Position numbers and translations under genes: made by a program
In this document: in pieces, positions 43,035-51,508 of the stretch
Layout of the letters: each line of letters starts with the position of its first letter
Position numbering within the stretch: position 1 is the stretch's first letter
Notes under the pieces: generated by a model
Database searches by the model: none
Seen by the model: only the letters and a program-made list of their open reading frames with translations
What the model was told of the DNA's origin: nothing
Assembly (NCBI GenBank): GCA_934254675.1
Contig: CAKQLP010000003.1
Location: forward strand, 117,233 to 181,232
Length of the DNA stretch: 64,000 nucleotides
Source: an uncultured Alphaproteobacteria bacterium
GTDB lineage: Bacteria > Pseudomonadota > Alphaproteobacteria > RF32 > CAG-239
Reading direction: 5' to 3'

Positions 43035-44552
43035 ATGGCCTTGAAAAACAGTCGTAAACAAAATTATCCGGAATGGTATCAAAGTGTGGTCGCCGAAGCC
43101 GATATGGCGGAAAATTCCGTCTCTCCGGGGTGTATGGTTATCAAATCTTGGGGGTATGGAATTTGGGAGCGTATCCAGCATGAAATGGATTATCGTTTTA
43201 AGGAAACCGGTCACGAAAACTACTATTTCCCGTTGTTTATTCCGCTTTCTTTCTTTCAAAAAGAAGCCGACCACGTTGAGGGATTTGCCAAAGAAATGGC
43301 TGTGGTTACCCACTCTCGTTTGGTTAATGAAGACGGCAAGCTGAAACCAGCTTCCGAATTGGATGAACCATTGATTGTGCGTCCGACCAGTGAAACCATT
43401 ATCGCCGACTCGTTTTCTAAATGGGTGAAATCTTATCGTGATTTGCCGATTTTACTGAACCAATGGGCAAATGTGGTGCGTTGGGAAATGCGTCCGCGCC
43501 TGTTTTTGCGCACTCGTGAATTTTTGTGGCAAGAAGGACATACCGTACACGCTACGGCTCAAGAGGCAGAAGCGGAAACAACTAAAATGCTGGGTGTTTA
43601 CAAAGAAGTTTCCGAAGATGTTTTGGCTATGCCGGTGATTGCCGGACGCAAACCGGAACACGAAAAATTTCCGGGGGCGGTGGATACTTATTGCATTGAA
43701 GCCATGATGCAAGATGGTAAAGCTCTGCAAGCCGGAACTTCTCACTTTTTGGGGCAAAATTTTGCCAAGTCGGCGGATATTAAATTTGTTAACCAAAACA
43801 ATGAGCAAGAATACGCTTACACCACTTCTTGGGGTGTTTCCACCCGCTTAATCGGTGGTGTGATTATGTCGCATGCTGATGACGAAGGAATGGTGGTGCC
43901 GCCGAGAATTGCGCCATATCAAATCATTTTTATTCCACTGATTAAAAAGAATGACGATGCCGCAAAAATTATGGCGTATATTGAAAATATTCAAACTCAA
44001 CTGAAAAACAAAACTGCGTTTGGCGAAAGATTGCGCACCAAAATTGACACACGCGACAAATCCAGTGTGGATAAAGTTTGGGAGTGGGTGCGTAAAGGCG
44101 CGCCTATGGTTTGCGAAGTTGGTGCTCGTGATATGGAAAACGATGGCTTGATGGTTAAAGAGCGTATTTTCTTTGGTCAGCCGGAAGGCAAAAAAATTCT
44201 GAAAACCGAAGAATTTGTGGCTTCTGTCAGCGAGCGTTTGGAATTTTTGCAACATAAAATGTTTAAGCGCGCTAAAGAGCGTTTAGAGCAAAATATCCGC
44301 ACCGATATTAAAACTCCGGAAGAATTTGCCGCTTATTTTGCCAATGGTAATGAGTGGATTGAAGATGATAAGCAAGGCAAAGTGGCTTTTGTGCGTGGTA
44401 AGTGGTGCGCTGACCCAGCAACCGAAGAATTGCTGAAAGCGATGAAAATCACTATCCGTTGCATTCCGTTTGACCAGAGCGGTACCACCGGCAAATGTTT
44501 GCTGACCGGTAAAGACGCAACTTTAGACGTTATTTACGCGCGTAGCTATTAA
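43035..44552 (+). CDS. proS: Prolyl-tRNA synthetase, archaeal/eukaryote-like type
   Basis: 505 residues. Class II motifs: IVRPTSETIIADSFSKWVKSYRDLP and FLRTREFLWQEGHT (motif 2). No bacterial-type INS editing domain lies between motifs 2 and 3, and a C-terminal extension ends in DVIYARSY with an anticodon domain before it. This is the ProRS architecture of archaea, eukaryotes and some bacteria, whereas most alphaproteobacteria carry a short bacterial-type enzyme. Co-directional with pheST after 10 nt. Confidence 0.93.
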   Translation: MALKNSRKQNYPEWYQSVVAEADMAENSVSPGCMVIKSWGYGIWERIQHEMDYRFKETGHENYYFPLFIPLSFFQKEADHVEGFAKEMAVVTHSRLVNEDGKLKPASELDEPLIVRPTSETIIADSFSKWVKSYRDLPILLNQWANVVRWEMRPRLFLRTREFLWQEGHTVHATAQEAEAETTKMLGVYKEVSEDVLAMPVIAGRKPEHEKFPGAVDTYCIEAMMQDGKALQAGTSHFLGQNFAKSADIKFVNQNNEQEYAYTTSWGVSTRLIGGVIMSHADDEGMVVPPRIAPYQIIFIPLIKKNDDAAKIMAYIENIQTQLKNKTAFGERLRTKIDTRDKSSVDKVWEWVRKGAPMVCEVGARDMENDGLMVKERIFFGQPEGKKILKTEEFVASVSERLEFLQHKMFKRAKERLEQNIRTDIKTPEEFAAYFANGNEWIEDDKQGKVAFVRGKWCADPATEELLKAMKITIRCIPFDQSGTTGKCLLTGKDATLDVIYARSY

Positions 44553-44570
44553 TCAGGGAAAGGTAAAACA

Positions 44571-44906
44571 ATGTCAAAACAAACTTGTTTTATGATTTTT
44601 ATTGCGGCACTGGTAGTGATTATGGCGTCATTCATTTTTGGGTTTGGCGCTGTGACCGCTCCGGTTTCGGAAACGTTTGGCGCAATGAAAGGGTTATATC
44701 TAACCATTGCCGCTTTAGTGATTTCCTTGCTACTCTTAAAGCAAAAATATTACTGGTTGCTGATTTTGGGTTGTGCCGTGGTTGCGGCGGTTTTAATCCA
44801 ACTTTTAGTCGTCGGCGGTTCGGTTATGAGTATTGCCGTACTTTATAAAATTGCCGCATTTACGGTGTATGCGTTTTTGGTGCAACTTGTCCGCTTTATG
44901 TTGTAA
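44571..44906 (+). CDS. Small polytopic membrane protein
   Basis: 111 residues with about four closely packed hydrophobic segments and short polar turns (e.g. CFMIFIAALVVIMASFIFGFG; YWLLILGCAVVAAVLI). It follows proS by 18 nt with an AGGGAAAGG RBS and may be the operon's last gene. No family recognised. Confidence 0.65.
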   Translation: MSKQTCFMIFIAALVVIMASFIFGFGAVTAPVSETFGAMKGLYLTIAALVISLLLLKQKYYWLLILGCAVVAAVLIQLLVVGGSVMSIAVLYKIAAFTVYAFLVQLVRFML

Positions 44907-44935
44907 AATGAAACTCGTCTAATGGCTTTCTGCTT

Positions 44936-44984
44936 GTAAGATTTTTTCTTATGTACTAGTTTGTACACTACGAAAAAATCTTAC
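44936..44984. repeat. 49-nt TGTAC-family palindromic element, intergenic copy
   Basis: Perfect 13-bp arms GTAAGATTTTTTC/GAAAAAATCTTAC around ATGTACTAGTTTGTACA. The best-conserved palindrome of this family, standing 170 bp before the pilin remnant. Confidence 0.75.
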
Positions 44985-45020
44985 TTCGTATTAAGCTCAT
45001 TACCCGAGTTTCTGTGAGTT

Positions 45021-45053
45021 TGTGCCGGTTTCATTAATTTGAAGCCGGCATTT
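45021..45053 (+). terminator. Imperfect hairpin downstream of the small membrane protein gene
   Basis: TGCCGGTTTCA/TGAAGCCGGCA with one mismatch, followed by a short T-rich stretch. Confidence 0.5.
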
Positions 45054-45158
45054 ATGTTGCTAAAATTTTCTCTCTTCTTGTTTTAACGCTATCTGTACGA
45101 CTATCCGAATTTACAAAATATGTACGGATATTGAATTTTATTTCTGTATAATATATTC

Positions 45159-45515
45159 AATGGTTCGTCGATTACTAATACTTTTGGTGGAGATATTCGC
45201 ATTTCTGATAATTTTTATGATCAATCTAAAAGTTTTTTTATTAGGTTATCAGGTTTGCCCAAAGAAGCTTGTGTTGCGTTGGCAACGGCGGATTGGGGAA
45301 CAACTTCTTCAAGCGGATTGGTCGGGATGGTTGTAATTGCTTATTCTAATGGAATGGGATTTGTTGTTGACGGGTGTGACAGTGAAGGCGAACTCGGCTC
45401 AAGCGGACATTATTACTATGCTTGTTCCGGACATTTGCCGCTGGCTCCATCTCTTGCCGCAAAATATTGTAATCAATGGGGTGATACAACGTATATTGAG
45501 TTTGCATTTAAATAG
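45159..45515 (+). pseudogene. 5'-truncated pilin cassette
   Basis: The open frame (stop at 45132-45134 upstream) encodes a pilin C-terminal domain: ITNTFGGDIRIS, GLPKEACVALATADWG, SSGLVGMVVIAYSNG and YYACSGHLPLAPSLAAKYC. It matches pilin D (IKNVFGGDVIVA; ACIALGTANWG; YYACSGHLPLSPAKIAQYC) and pilin A. The prepilin motif, hydrophobic helix and any plausible start with RBS are missing. It is either a decaying gene or a silent donor cassette. Confidence 0.8.
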
Positions 45516-45532
45516 CATGAATTTAGGTAACA

Positions 45533-45573
45533 AAAAAAACTCCGATAAGGTTTTAAACCATATCGGAGTTTTT
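45533..45573. terminator. Bidirectional terminator
   Basis: AAAAACTCCGATA/TATCGGAGTTTTT between the pilin remnant and the convergent 50-aa gene, with T-runs on both strands. Confidence 0.9.
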
Positions 45574-45582
45574 CACATAAGA

Positions 45583-45735
45583 TTATTCATCATCAACCAT
45601 CAAGCGAGGTTGAGTAAGTTTCTCGCGGATGGCTTTTACTTGTTTGGCAACGTATTTGCGTTGACAATAACCCAATAGGGATAAACCTGCGACAACAAGT
45701 CCGCCCATAGCCCAAAAGATGTTTCTCTTTTTCAT
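45583..45735 (-). CDS. Small single-pass membrane protein (50 aa)
   Basis: ATG encodes MKKRNIFWAMGGLVVAGLSLL followed by GYCQRKYVAKQVKAIREKLTQP and an acidic end VDDE. One TM helix with a basic N-terminus suggests a cytoplasm-facing start. It has its own terminator. The frame is short, but the organisation (basic start, hydrophobic core, amphipathic helix) looks like a real small protein. Function unknown. Confidence 0.6.
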   Translation of the reverse strand: MKKRNIFWAMGGLVVAGLSLLGYCQRKYVAKQVKAIREKLTQPRLMVDDE

Positions 45736-45856
45736 AAAGCTAAAAATTTAAAAGATGAATAAATAAAAACTTCCTTAAAAGGAAAATAAAAATTAGCACA
45801 AGAATAACAAAACATGCCAAATATACCACATCTATTTATAATGTAAAGACTAAATT

Positions 45857-46798
45857 TTATTTGTAAGAGGCTCTTTTTATTCTATCATTAATAGCTAAGC
45901 CCAGTCCATTTTGCGGGATGGGCGCCATGGCGATTTTAGTGAATTTTGTTTGCGCGTCGGCCATGCGCATATAGGCAAACAAGTTTTCGGCTGCTTCAGT
46001 TAAACTTCCTTTAGGACTTAAATTTAAGTTTCCGTCTAATTGACCAAAACCAATAAAAAATTCATCCGGTTCCGGTTTTTCAACATTGATGCGTAAAATA
46101 TGTTTAGGCGCGTAGTGGCGCAAAAGTTGTCCGGGGGCGGTTGGAAGTTCTGGATTGCCGGCGGAGATTAAAACTTTTTCGCCTAAAAACTCTTCAATAT
46201 CTTCTTTAGCCGTGCCGCCGGCGCGAAGTAATACAACTTTATCCGTGGTCAAATCAATAATGGTGGATTCTACGCCGACGCTACAAGCTCCTCCGTCTAA
46301 AATCATATCAACTTTGTCTCCTAAACCATCGGCAACATGCTGAGCCGTAGTGGGGCTGATAGATTGATATTTGTTTGCGGAAGGAGCGACAATCGGCACA
46401 CCGGAGGCTTTAATCAAGGCTAAAGCAATTGGGTGTCGCGGCATTCGAACGGTTAAAGTACGCAGACCGGAACAAGCTAAATCAATGCTCGGATTTTCTT
46501 CAATTCGGCGCAAAACAAAGGTTAAAGGTCCGGGCCAAAAATGTTTGGCAAGCGCAAACACGCGTTCATCGGTGGCGGCATATTCTTTCAAGAAATCTAT
46601 TTCAGCAATGTGAGAAATAAGCGGGTCAAAATGAGGACGTTGTTTTGCCGCAAAAATATTAGCGACGGCGGCGCTGTTATAAACGTTGGCGCCTAGTCCG
46701 TAAACTGTTTCGGTTGGAAAAGCAACTAATCCGCCATTTTTTATGGTTTCGGCCGCTTTGATTATGTTTTCTTTTGTGTTTGAATAAATATTGCTCAT
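45857..46798 (-). CDS. tsaC: Threonylcarbamoyl-AMP synthase (Sua5, two-domain)
   Basis: 313 residues. YrdC domain: GGLVAFPTETVYGLGAN, KQRPHFDPLISHI, TVRMPRHPIALALI and PIVAPSANKYQSISPTTAQHV. The linker TAPGQLLRHYAPKH and a C-terminal Sua5 domain show the longer Sua5-type enzyme. It makes threonylcarbamoyl-AMP for t6A37, with TsaE encoded at 17672-18121. Confidence 0.95.
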   Translation of the reverse strand: MSNIYSNTKENIIKAAETIKNGGLVAFPTETVYGLGANVYNSAAVANIFAAKQRPHFDPLISHIAEIDFLKEYAATDERVFALAKHFWPGPLTFVLRRIEENPSIDLACSGLRTLTVRMPRHPIALALIKASGVPIVAPSANKYQSISPTTAQHVADGLGDKVDMILDGGACSVGVESTIIDLTTDKVVLLRAGGTAKEDIEEFLGEKVLISAGNPELPTAPGQLLRHYAPKHILRINVEKPEPDEFFIGFGQLDGNLNLSPKGSLTEAAENLFAYMRMADAQTKFTKIAMAPIPQNGLGLAINDRIKRASYK

Positions 46799-46803
46799 TA
46801 TTT

Positions 46804-47205
46804 CTATATATCAAAAATTTGCGTTAAAGCAAAATCAAGTTCTTTTTCTGAATAACTGTCTAACACAGATAAATCTTCTCTGTCAACAATTTGATATTGG
46901 TGGGTTTGGTAATTAAAGATCAAAAGGTCAAAATCATTATATCCCAAGAGCAAAGAGCCATCAGGCTTGAGCATTTCTTTATTTTTATCGACAATATCCA
47001 ATTCATCGTCAACAGTGGCTCCAAACAAATAGGCGCCATTTGCTTTTATACCATTGTAATGCTTTAAAAATGAGGCGTAAGAAGATGGAATAAAATCCAA
47101 ACCGGAATTAACCAATATTTTTTGAGCGACAATCAACGCTTCGGATTCCAGCTTTTCTCCTTGAGTAAATTTCCGATTTTGCAACATTTGTATAAAGCTT
47201 GTCAT
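46804..47205 (-). CDS. SUKH (SMI1/KNR4)-like protein, probable immunity partner
   Basis: 133 residues. IPSSYASFLKHYNGIKANGAYLFGA is the core of the SUKH/YrhA fold (usual form lPxdyxxFlxxyNGg...lyg), followed by LLLGYNDFDLLIFN and QIVDREDLSVLDSYSE. SUKH proteins are the commonest immunity proteins of nuclease-type polymorphic toxins. It lies 6 nt downstream of the LHH nuclease gene, the expected toxin-immunity order. It may alternatively be a free-standing SUKH protein. Confidence 0.78.
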   Translation of the reverse strand: MTSFIQMLQNRKFTQGEKLESEALIVAQKILVNSGLDFIPSSYASFLKHYNGIKANGAYLFGATVDDELDIVDKNKEMLKPDGSLLLGYNDFDLLIFNYQTHQYQIVDREDLSVLDSYSEKELDFALTQIFDI

Positions 47206-47211
47206 TTTAGG

Positions 47212-48744
47212 TTATCTTTCGTTGTTTTGCCGTCTTTGTTTAAACCATTTTTTGAATTTTTTGATATTTTCAGAATTTTCATCTATTTTTTCCGAAATGT
47301 CTTCAGTTCTTGAATTATGGTTGTTAGAATTGTTTAAATAGGAGATATTGTATTTTTCCGCAATTTCTATTTCATTCTGGGTTCTTTTTTCCATTTCTTT
47401 AAGATAGTTAACCACATAGAGTTTATCTTCAGCTCGACGCTTTTGAAATTCTTTGGTTTGTTCAAAATCATAATGAATGGTATCATTGTGATTAAATCCC
47501 ATAATTGAAATAGCCGTGGCGCTGTTAATATTTAAACGTGAAAAATAATTGTTCATTTTCTCTTGTTTAATGATGCGGTCAAAAAGGTGATAATATTTGG
47601 CGTGCATAGCAGAATCAACCAACACCAGATTATGCGGATAATTAGCACAGGCTAAATATCCGTTGCTAACAGAAAATTGCACGGCGTGTTTGTGATGAAG
47701 TTCTAACTTTGGCAACCGGCTTTTATCCAGTAATCTTCCTTCTTCGTCGCGGGCGAGAATAAGGTCGCTTTTGTTGGTATCAATAAGTTCATTGATAAAG
47801 GATTTAGGAATTTCATCTCCGACATGAATTTTTGAAACGTCGTATCCGGCACGTTTCAAGTCTTTTAAAATACGCGGCGTGTAATAGTTTTCAGTCACAA
47901 TCAAACTGCTGGTGTCACAGTGTCCAAAGCGTTGCAAAGCATTGCACAGGGAATCAACACACCTTGGATCGTTGCCGTGTTGTAAAAGCTGCATGCGGAA
48001 TGTGTTTCCGCATTTTTCTATAAAGGAACGGATTAATCGGATGCGGATGCCTTTTTCCAGCGGAATAAAAGCGGCAGATCTGTCTCCGTCGTGTTTTTTA
48101 TACGCAGTATAAATCACATCGCAAAAGTCGCTCACAGTCATAACTTTTAGAGCGTCCGGATTTATTTTGGATTTATAAAGGAATTGTTTTATTTTTAATG
48201 AAATGGAGCGAAAACTCTGAAATTGTCTAAAAACCCGCCAACTTGGTGAGTTGTTCAAATCATATTCAGATAATTTAGATTGTTTTAAATTTTCATTTTT
48301 TTTGAAGTATTTATACAAAGGACTTAATTGATAAGATTTTCGAAAGTCTATTTTACCATAACAATCCATGCGGATAATACGTTTTTCATCATGAGAAAGC
48401 GGCTCGTAAATTCCTTCATCCAAAGAAGAGCCAGTCAGCTTATGAATGCTTTGCAAATGCTGTTCAGCCATGCCGGCAAACTCACGAGCATAACCAGATT
48501 GCTTTTTCTTTTCTTGTAATTTAATAATGTCGTGTAATGTGACCACCATTAAAATTTGCTGAGGGTAAGTAAGTTTTAAAAACCTTTTTTCAAAATGGTC
48601 AGGCTCACACAAAATATCCCACACAACGCGGTCGTTATCAGAAATTTTTTGTCTTATCGAGTCATGAGGAAACAACGTTTCATTCGTGCCTTTGGGAATC
48701 TCAACGCGGTGTTTTCTGGCGTATTTACTACCTTTTTGTCTCAT
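47212..48744 (-). CDS. LHH-motif HNH-type nuclease, candidate toxin
   Basis: 510 residues. Residues ~344-381 carry LPKLELHHKHAVQFS...NYPHNLVLVDSAMHAKYYH. The double His, a following Asn/Leu strand and a late His fit an HNH/EndoVII nuclease of the LHH group. The N-terminal ~300 residues are helical and unrecognised; the last ~110 residues are charged helix. No signal peptide, PAAR, RHS or pre-toxin motif was seen, so export is not evident and an intracellular (abortive or DNA-modifying) role is possible. The SUKH gene directly downstream argues for a toxin-immunity pair. Confidence 0.65.
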   Translation of the reverse strand: MRQKGSKYARKHRVEIPKGTNETLFPHDSIRQKISDNDRVVWDILCEPDHFEKRFLKLTYPQQILMVVTLHDIIKLQEKKKQSGYAREFAGMAEQHLQSIHKLTGSSLDEGIYEPLSHDEKRIIRMDCYGKIDFRKSYQLSPLYKYFKKNENLKQSKLSEYDLNNSPSWRVFRQFQSFRSISLKIKQFLYKSKINPDALKVMTVSDFCDVIYTAYKKHDGDRSAAFIPLEKGIRIRLIRSFIEKCGNTFRMQLLQHGNDPRCVDSLCNALQRFGHCDTSSLIVTENYYTPRILKDLKRAGYDVSKIHVGDEIPKSFINELIDTNKSDLILARDEEGRLLDKSRLPKLELHHKHAVQFSVSNGYLACANYPHNLVLVDSAMHAKYYHLFDRIIKQEKMNNYFSRLNINSATAISIMGFNHNDTIHYDFEQTKEFQKRRAEDKLYVVNYLKEMEKRTQNEIEIAEKYNISYLNNSNNHNSRTEDISEKIDENSENIKKFKKWFKQRRQNNER

Positions 48745-48870
48745 TTTTCTGTATCCAATACATCTTTTGTCTAAAGTATATAATAAAATAAAAAAATGTC
48801 TATCATTTTTTATAAAAAAAGAGTAATTAAATTATAAATACTTAAATATAATTTGGATAAGGAGATTGCA

Positions 48871-50283
48871 ATGGTTGAATTTGTAATTGGCAAAAATATT
48901 AAAACAGCTCAGGACAAAGTTTTGGTGGCGCAAAAAGCCGCGGAGATAGTGGCTCAGTTGTCGGAGAAAGAAAAATTTCTTAGCGGGGCTATCAAAAAAC
49001 AAACTATGGAAAATGGTGTAAAAGTTTATAATTTGGGAGAATATCAAATTCTGGCTGTTGTTGTCGAAACTAAAATGTCGGCTTTGAAATGGCAAAATTT
49101 AGCCGGAAAAATTTATCCTAAAATTAAAAATTGCCGCGAAATCAAGGTCGATTTGCTCAACTTGAATGAACATGCCTATGATTTTGCTTTTGGAATGGAA
49201 TTGGCTTCATATTCTTTTGATAAATATTTCACGACCAAAGAAGAATCTTTTTATCCGAAATTGGAACGGGTTATTTTTACCGGTTTGACTGATATGACCG
49301 ATTACAAGCCGCTTTCAGGTTTAGCCAACGCCATGCGTTATGCTCGTGATTTGATTAACGAGCCGGCCAACTATTTGACACCTGAGGTTTTTGCCGCCGA
49401 TATCCGTCGTTTGGAATATTTGGGATTGGAGGTAAAGATTTTAGATGAAAACGCTATGAAAGAGCGGGGATTCGGTTTAGCTTTAGCGGTGGCGCAAGGG
49501 TCGGTTAACAAACCTCGCGTAGCCGTTATAAAATGGAAAGGAAATAAAGAAAACAACGATTTTTCAATTGGCTTGGTCGGCAAAGGTGTAACTTTTGACA
49601 GCGGTGGCATTTCCATTAAGCCGGCGGCCGGTATGGGTGATATGAAACAGGATATGGCCGGTGCGGCGGCAATGGTTGCTGTGATGAAATCATTGGCTTT
49701 GCAACAAGTGCAAAAAAATGTGGTTGCCGTGGTGGGCTTGGTTGAAAATATGCCTTCAGGCAGCGCGTACCGCCCTGGGGATATCTTCCGTTCTATGTCG
49801 GGACAAACCGTGGAAGTGCAAAACACCGATGCCGAAGGGCGCCTGGTTTTGGCAGACTGCTTGACCTATATACAAGAAGAGTTTAAGCCGGAATATGTGT
49901 TGGATATGGCGACTTTAACCGGCGCCATTGTGATTGCCTTGGGACATTCTTATGCCGGTTTATTCAGCAATAACGCCAAATTGGCGAAAAATTTGACTGT
50001 TGCCGGTGATAATTCCGGTGAACGCGTATGGCAAATGCCGATGAACGATGACTTTAATAAACAAATGGATTCTACCGTGGCTGATATGAAAAATGTGGGA
50101 GGTAGAGCGGCCGGCTCTTGCACAGCCGCTTGCTTTTTGCAACGTTTTGTAAAAAAAGAAACCAAGTGGGCGCACATTGATATTGCCGGAATGGATTTGG
50201 TAGAAGAGCCAAAACCGCTCTATCCCAAGGGAGCCAGCGGGTATGGCGTGCGTTTGATAAATCAATTTATCAATGAATTATAA
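48871..50283 (+). CDS. pepA: Leucyl aminopeptidase (M17)
   Basis: 470 residues from the ATG preceded by AAGGAG. VGKGVTFDSGGISIKPAAGMGDMKQDM, the M17 signature NTDAEGRLVLADCL and the late WAHIDIAG are intact, giving both metal sites. Length is normal. It hydrolyses N-terminal residues of peptides. Cytoplasmic. Confidence 0.95.
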   Translation: MVEFVIGKNIKTAQDKVLVAQKAAEIVAQLSEKEKFLSGAIKKQTMENGVKVYNLGEYQILAVVVETKMSALKWQNLAGKIYPKIKNCREIKVDLLNLNEHAYDFAFGMELASYSFDKYFTTKEESFYPKLERVIFTGLTDMTDYKPLSGLANAMRYARDLINEPANYLTPEVFAADIRRLEYLGLEVKILDENAMKERGFGLALAVAQGSVNKPRVAVIKWKGNKENNDFSIGLVGKGVTFDSGGISIKPAAGMGDMKQDMAGAAAMVAVMKSLALQQVQKNVVAVVGLVENMPSGSAYRPGDIFRSMSGQTVEVQNTDAEGRLVLADCLTYIQEEFKPEYVLDMATLTGAIVIALGHSYAGLFSNNAKLAKNLTVAGDNSGERVWQMPMNDDFNKQMDSTVADMKNVGGRAAGSCTAACFLQRFVKKETKWAHIDIAGMDLVEEPKPLYPKGASGYGVRLINQFINEL

Positions 50284-50358
50284 GTTAAAAATGAAGATTT
50301 TACTTGAAAAATTCATCTTTGATGCTAAATTAAGCCCTGTTTTTGAAACTATATGCCC

Positions 50359-50376
50359 GTGCGGGGCTGTCCGCAC
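50359..50376 (+). promoter_or_regulatory. GC-rich hairpin in the pepA-gap interval
   Basis: GTGCGG-N6-CCGCAC, about 30 nt before gap, without a T-run. Perhaps a 5' UTR stabilising hairpin or a weak terminator. Confidence 0.4.
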
Positions 50377-50403
50377 AACACTTTGACTTAGGAGAATAAT
50401 AAT

Positions 50404-51411
50404 ATGGTTGTTCGCGTTGGTATTAATGGATTCGGTCGTATTGGCCGTTTGGTTTTCCGCGCCGCTCAGGAAAGAAATGATATTGAAATCGTCGGCATTA
50501 ACGATTTGATTGATGTTGATTATATGGCTTATATGCTGAAATATGACACAATGCATGGTCGTTTCAATGGTACTGTTGAAGTTAAAGACGGTAAATTGGT
50601 TGTAAACGGCAAAGCTATCCGCGTTACGGCAGAAAAGAACCCTGCTGATTTGAAATGGGGTGACATCAACGCTGATTACGTTGTAGAATCTACAGGTTTG
50701 TTCTTAACAAAAGAAAAATCTCAAGGCCATATTGACGCCGGTGCTAAATATGTTGTTATGTCTGCGCCTTCTAAAGACGACACTCCGATGTTTGTTTGCG
50801 GCGTTAACACCGATTCTTATGTTAAAGGCACTCAGTTTGTTTCTAACGCTTCTTGCACAACCAACTGCTTGGCTCCAATCGCCAAAGTTTTGAATGACAC
50901 ATTTGGTATTAAAGAAGGTTTGATGACAACTGTTCACTCTACAACCGCAACTCAAAAAACTGTTGATGGTCCGTCTGTAAAAGACTGGAGAGGCGGTCGT
51001 GCTGCTTCTGGCAACATTATCCCTTCTTCTACCGGTGCCGCTAAAGCTGTTGGTAAAGTTATTCCGGCTTTGAACGGCAAATTGACAGGTATGTCTATGC
51101 GTGTTCCGACTTTGGATGTTTCTGTTGTTGACTTGACAGCCAACTTGGCTAAACCTGCTACTTATGAAGAAATTTGCGCCGCTATGAAGAAAGCTTCGGA
51201 AGGCGAATTGAAAGGCATTTTGGGTTATACTGAAGATGCTGTTGTTTCTTCTGATTTCTTGGGCGATTCTCACACATCTATCTTTGATGCCAAAGCCGGT
51301 ATTCAATTGACAGATACTTTCGTAAAAGTAATCAGCTGGTACGACAACGAATGGGGTTATTCAAACAAAGTTTTGGATTTGATTACCCATATGGCTAAAG
51401 TAAACGGCTAA
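50404..51411 (+). CDS. gap: Glyceraldehyde-3-phosphate dehydrogenase
   Basis: 335 residues. Rossmann start VRVGINGFGRIGRLVFRAA, catalytic ASCTTNCLAP and SWYDNEWGYSNKVLDL. Glycolytic step before pgk, which follows. Codon choice is more biased than in neighbours, as expected for a highly expressed gene. Confidence 0.98.
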   Translation: MVVRVGINGFGRIGRLVFRAAQERNDIEIVGINDLIDVDYMAYMLKYDTMHGRFNGTVEVKDGKLVVNGKAIRVTAEKNPADLKWGDINADYVVESTGLFLTKEKSQGHIDAGAKYVVMSAPSKDDTPMFVCGVNTDSYVKGTQFVSNASCTTNCLAPIAKVLNDTFGIKEGLMTTVHSTTATQKTVDGPSVKDWRGGRAASGNIIPSSTGAAKAVGKVIPALNGKLTGMSMRVPTLDVSVVDLTANLAKPATYEEICAAMKKASEGELKGILGYTEDAVVSSDFLGDSHTSIFDAKAGIQLTDTFVKVISWYDNEWGYSNKVLDLITHMAKVNG

Positions 51412-51417
51412 TTTTTG

Positions 51418-51487
51418 TTCCCCGCGTCAGGTGAAAAGCGGTTGGCCTAAAGCTACTGTTTTTTGCTTGGGCGGGGAGAGTTTTTTT
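51418..51487 (+). terminator. Long-loop terminator between gap and pgk
   Basis: CCCCGC pairs with GCGGGG across ~45 nt that contain a second AAGC/GCTT stem, then T7. It probably modulates gap versus pgk expression. Confidence 0.65.
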
Positions 51488-51508
51488 ATGAATATGTAAG
51501 GAAAAACA

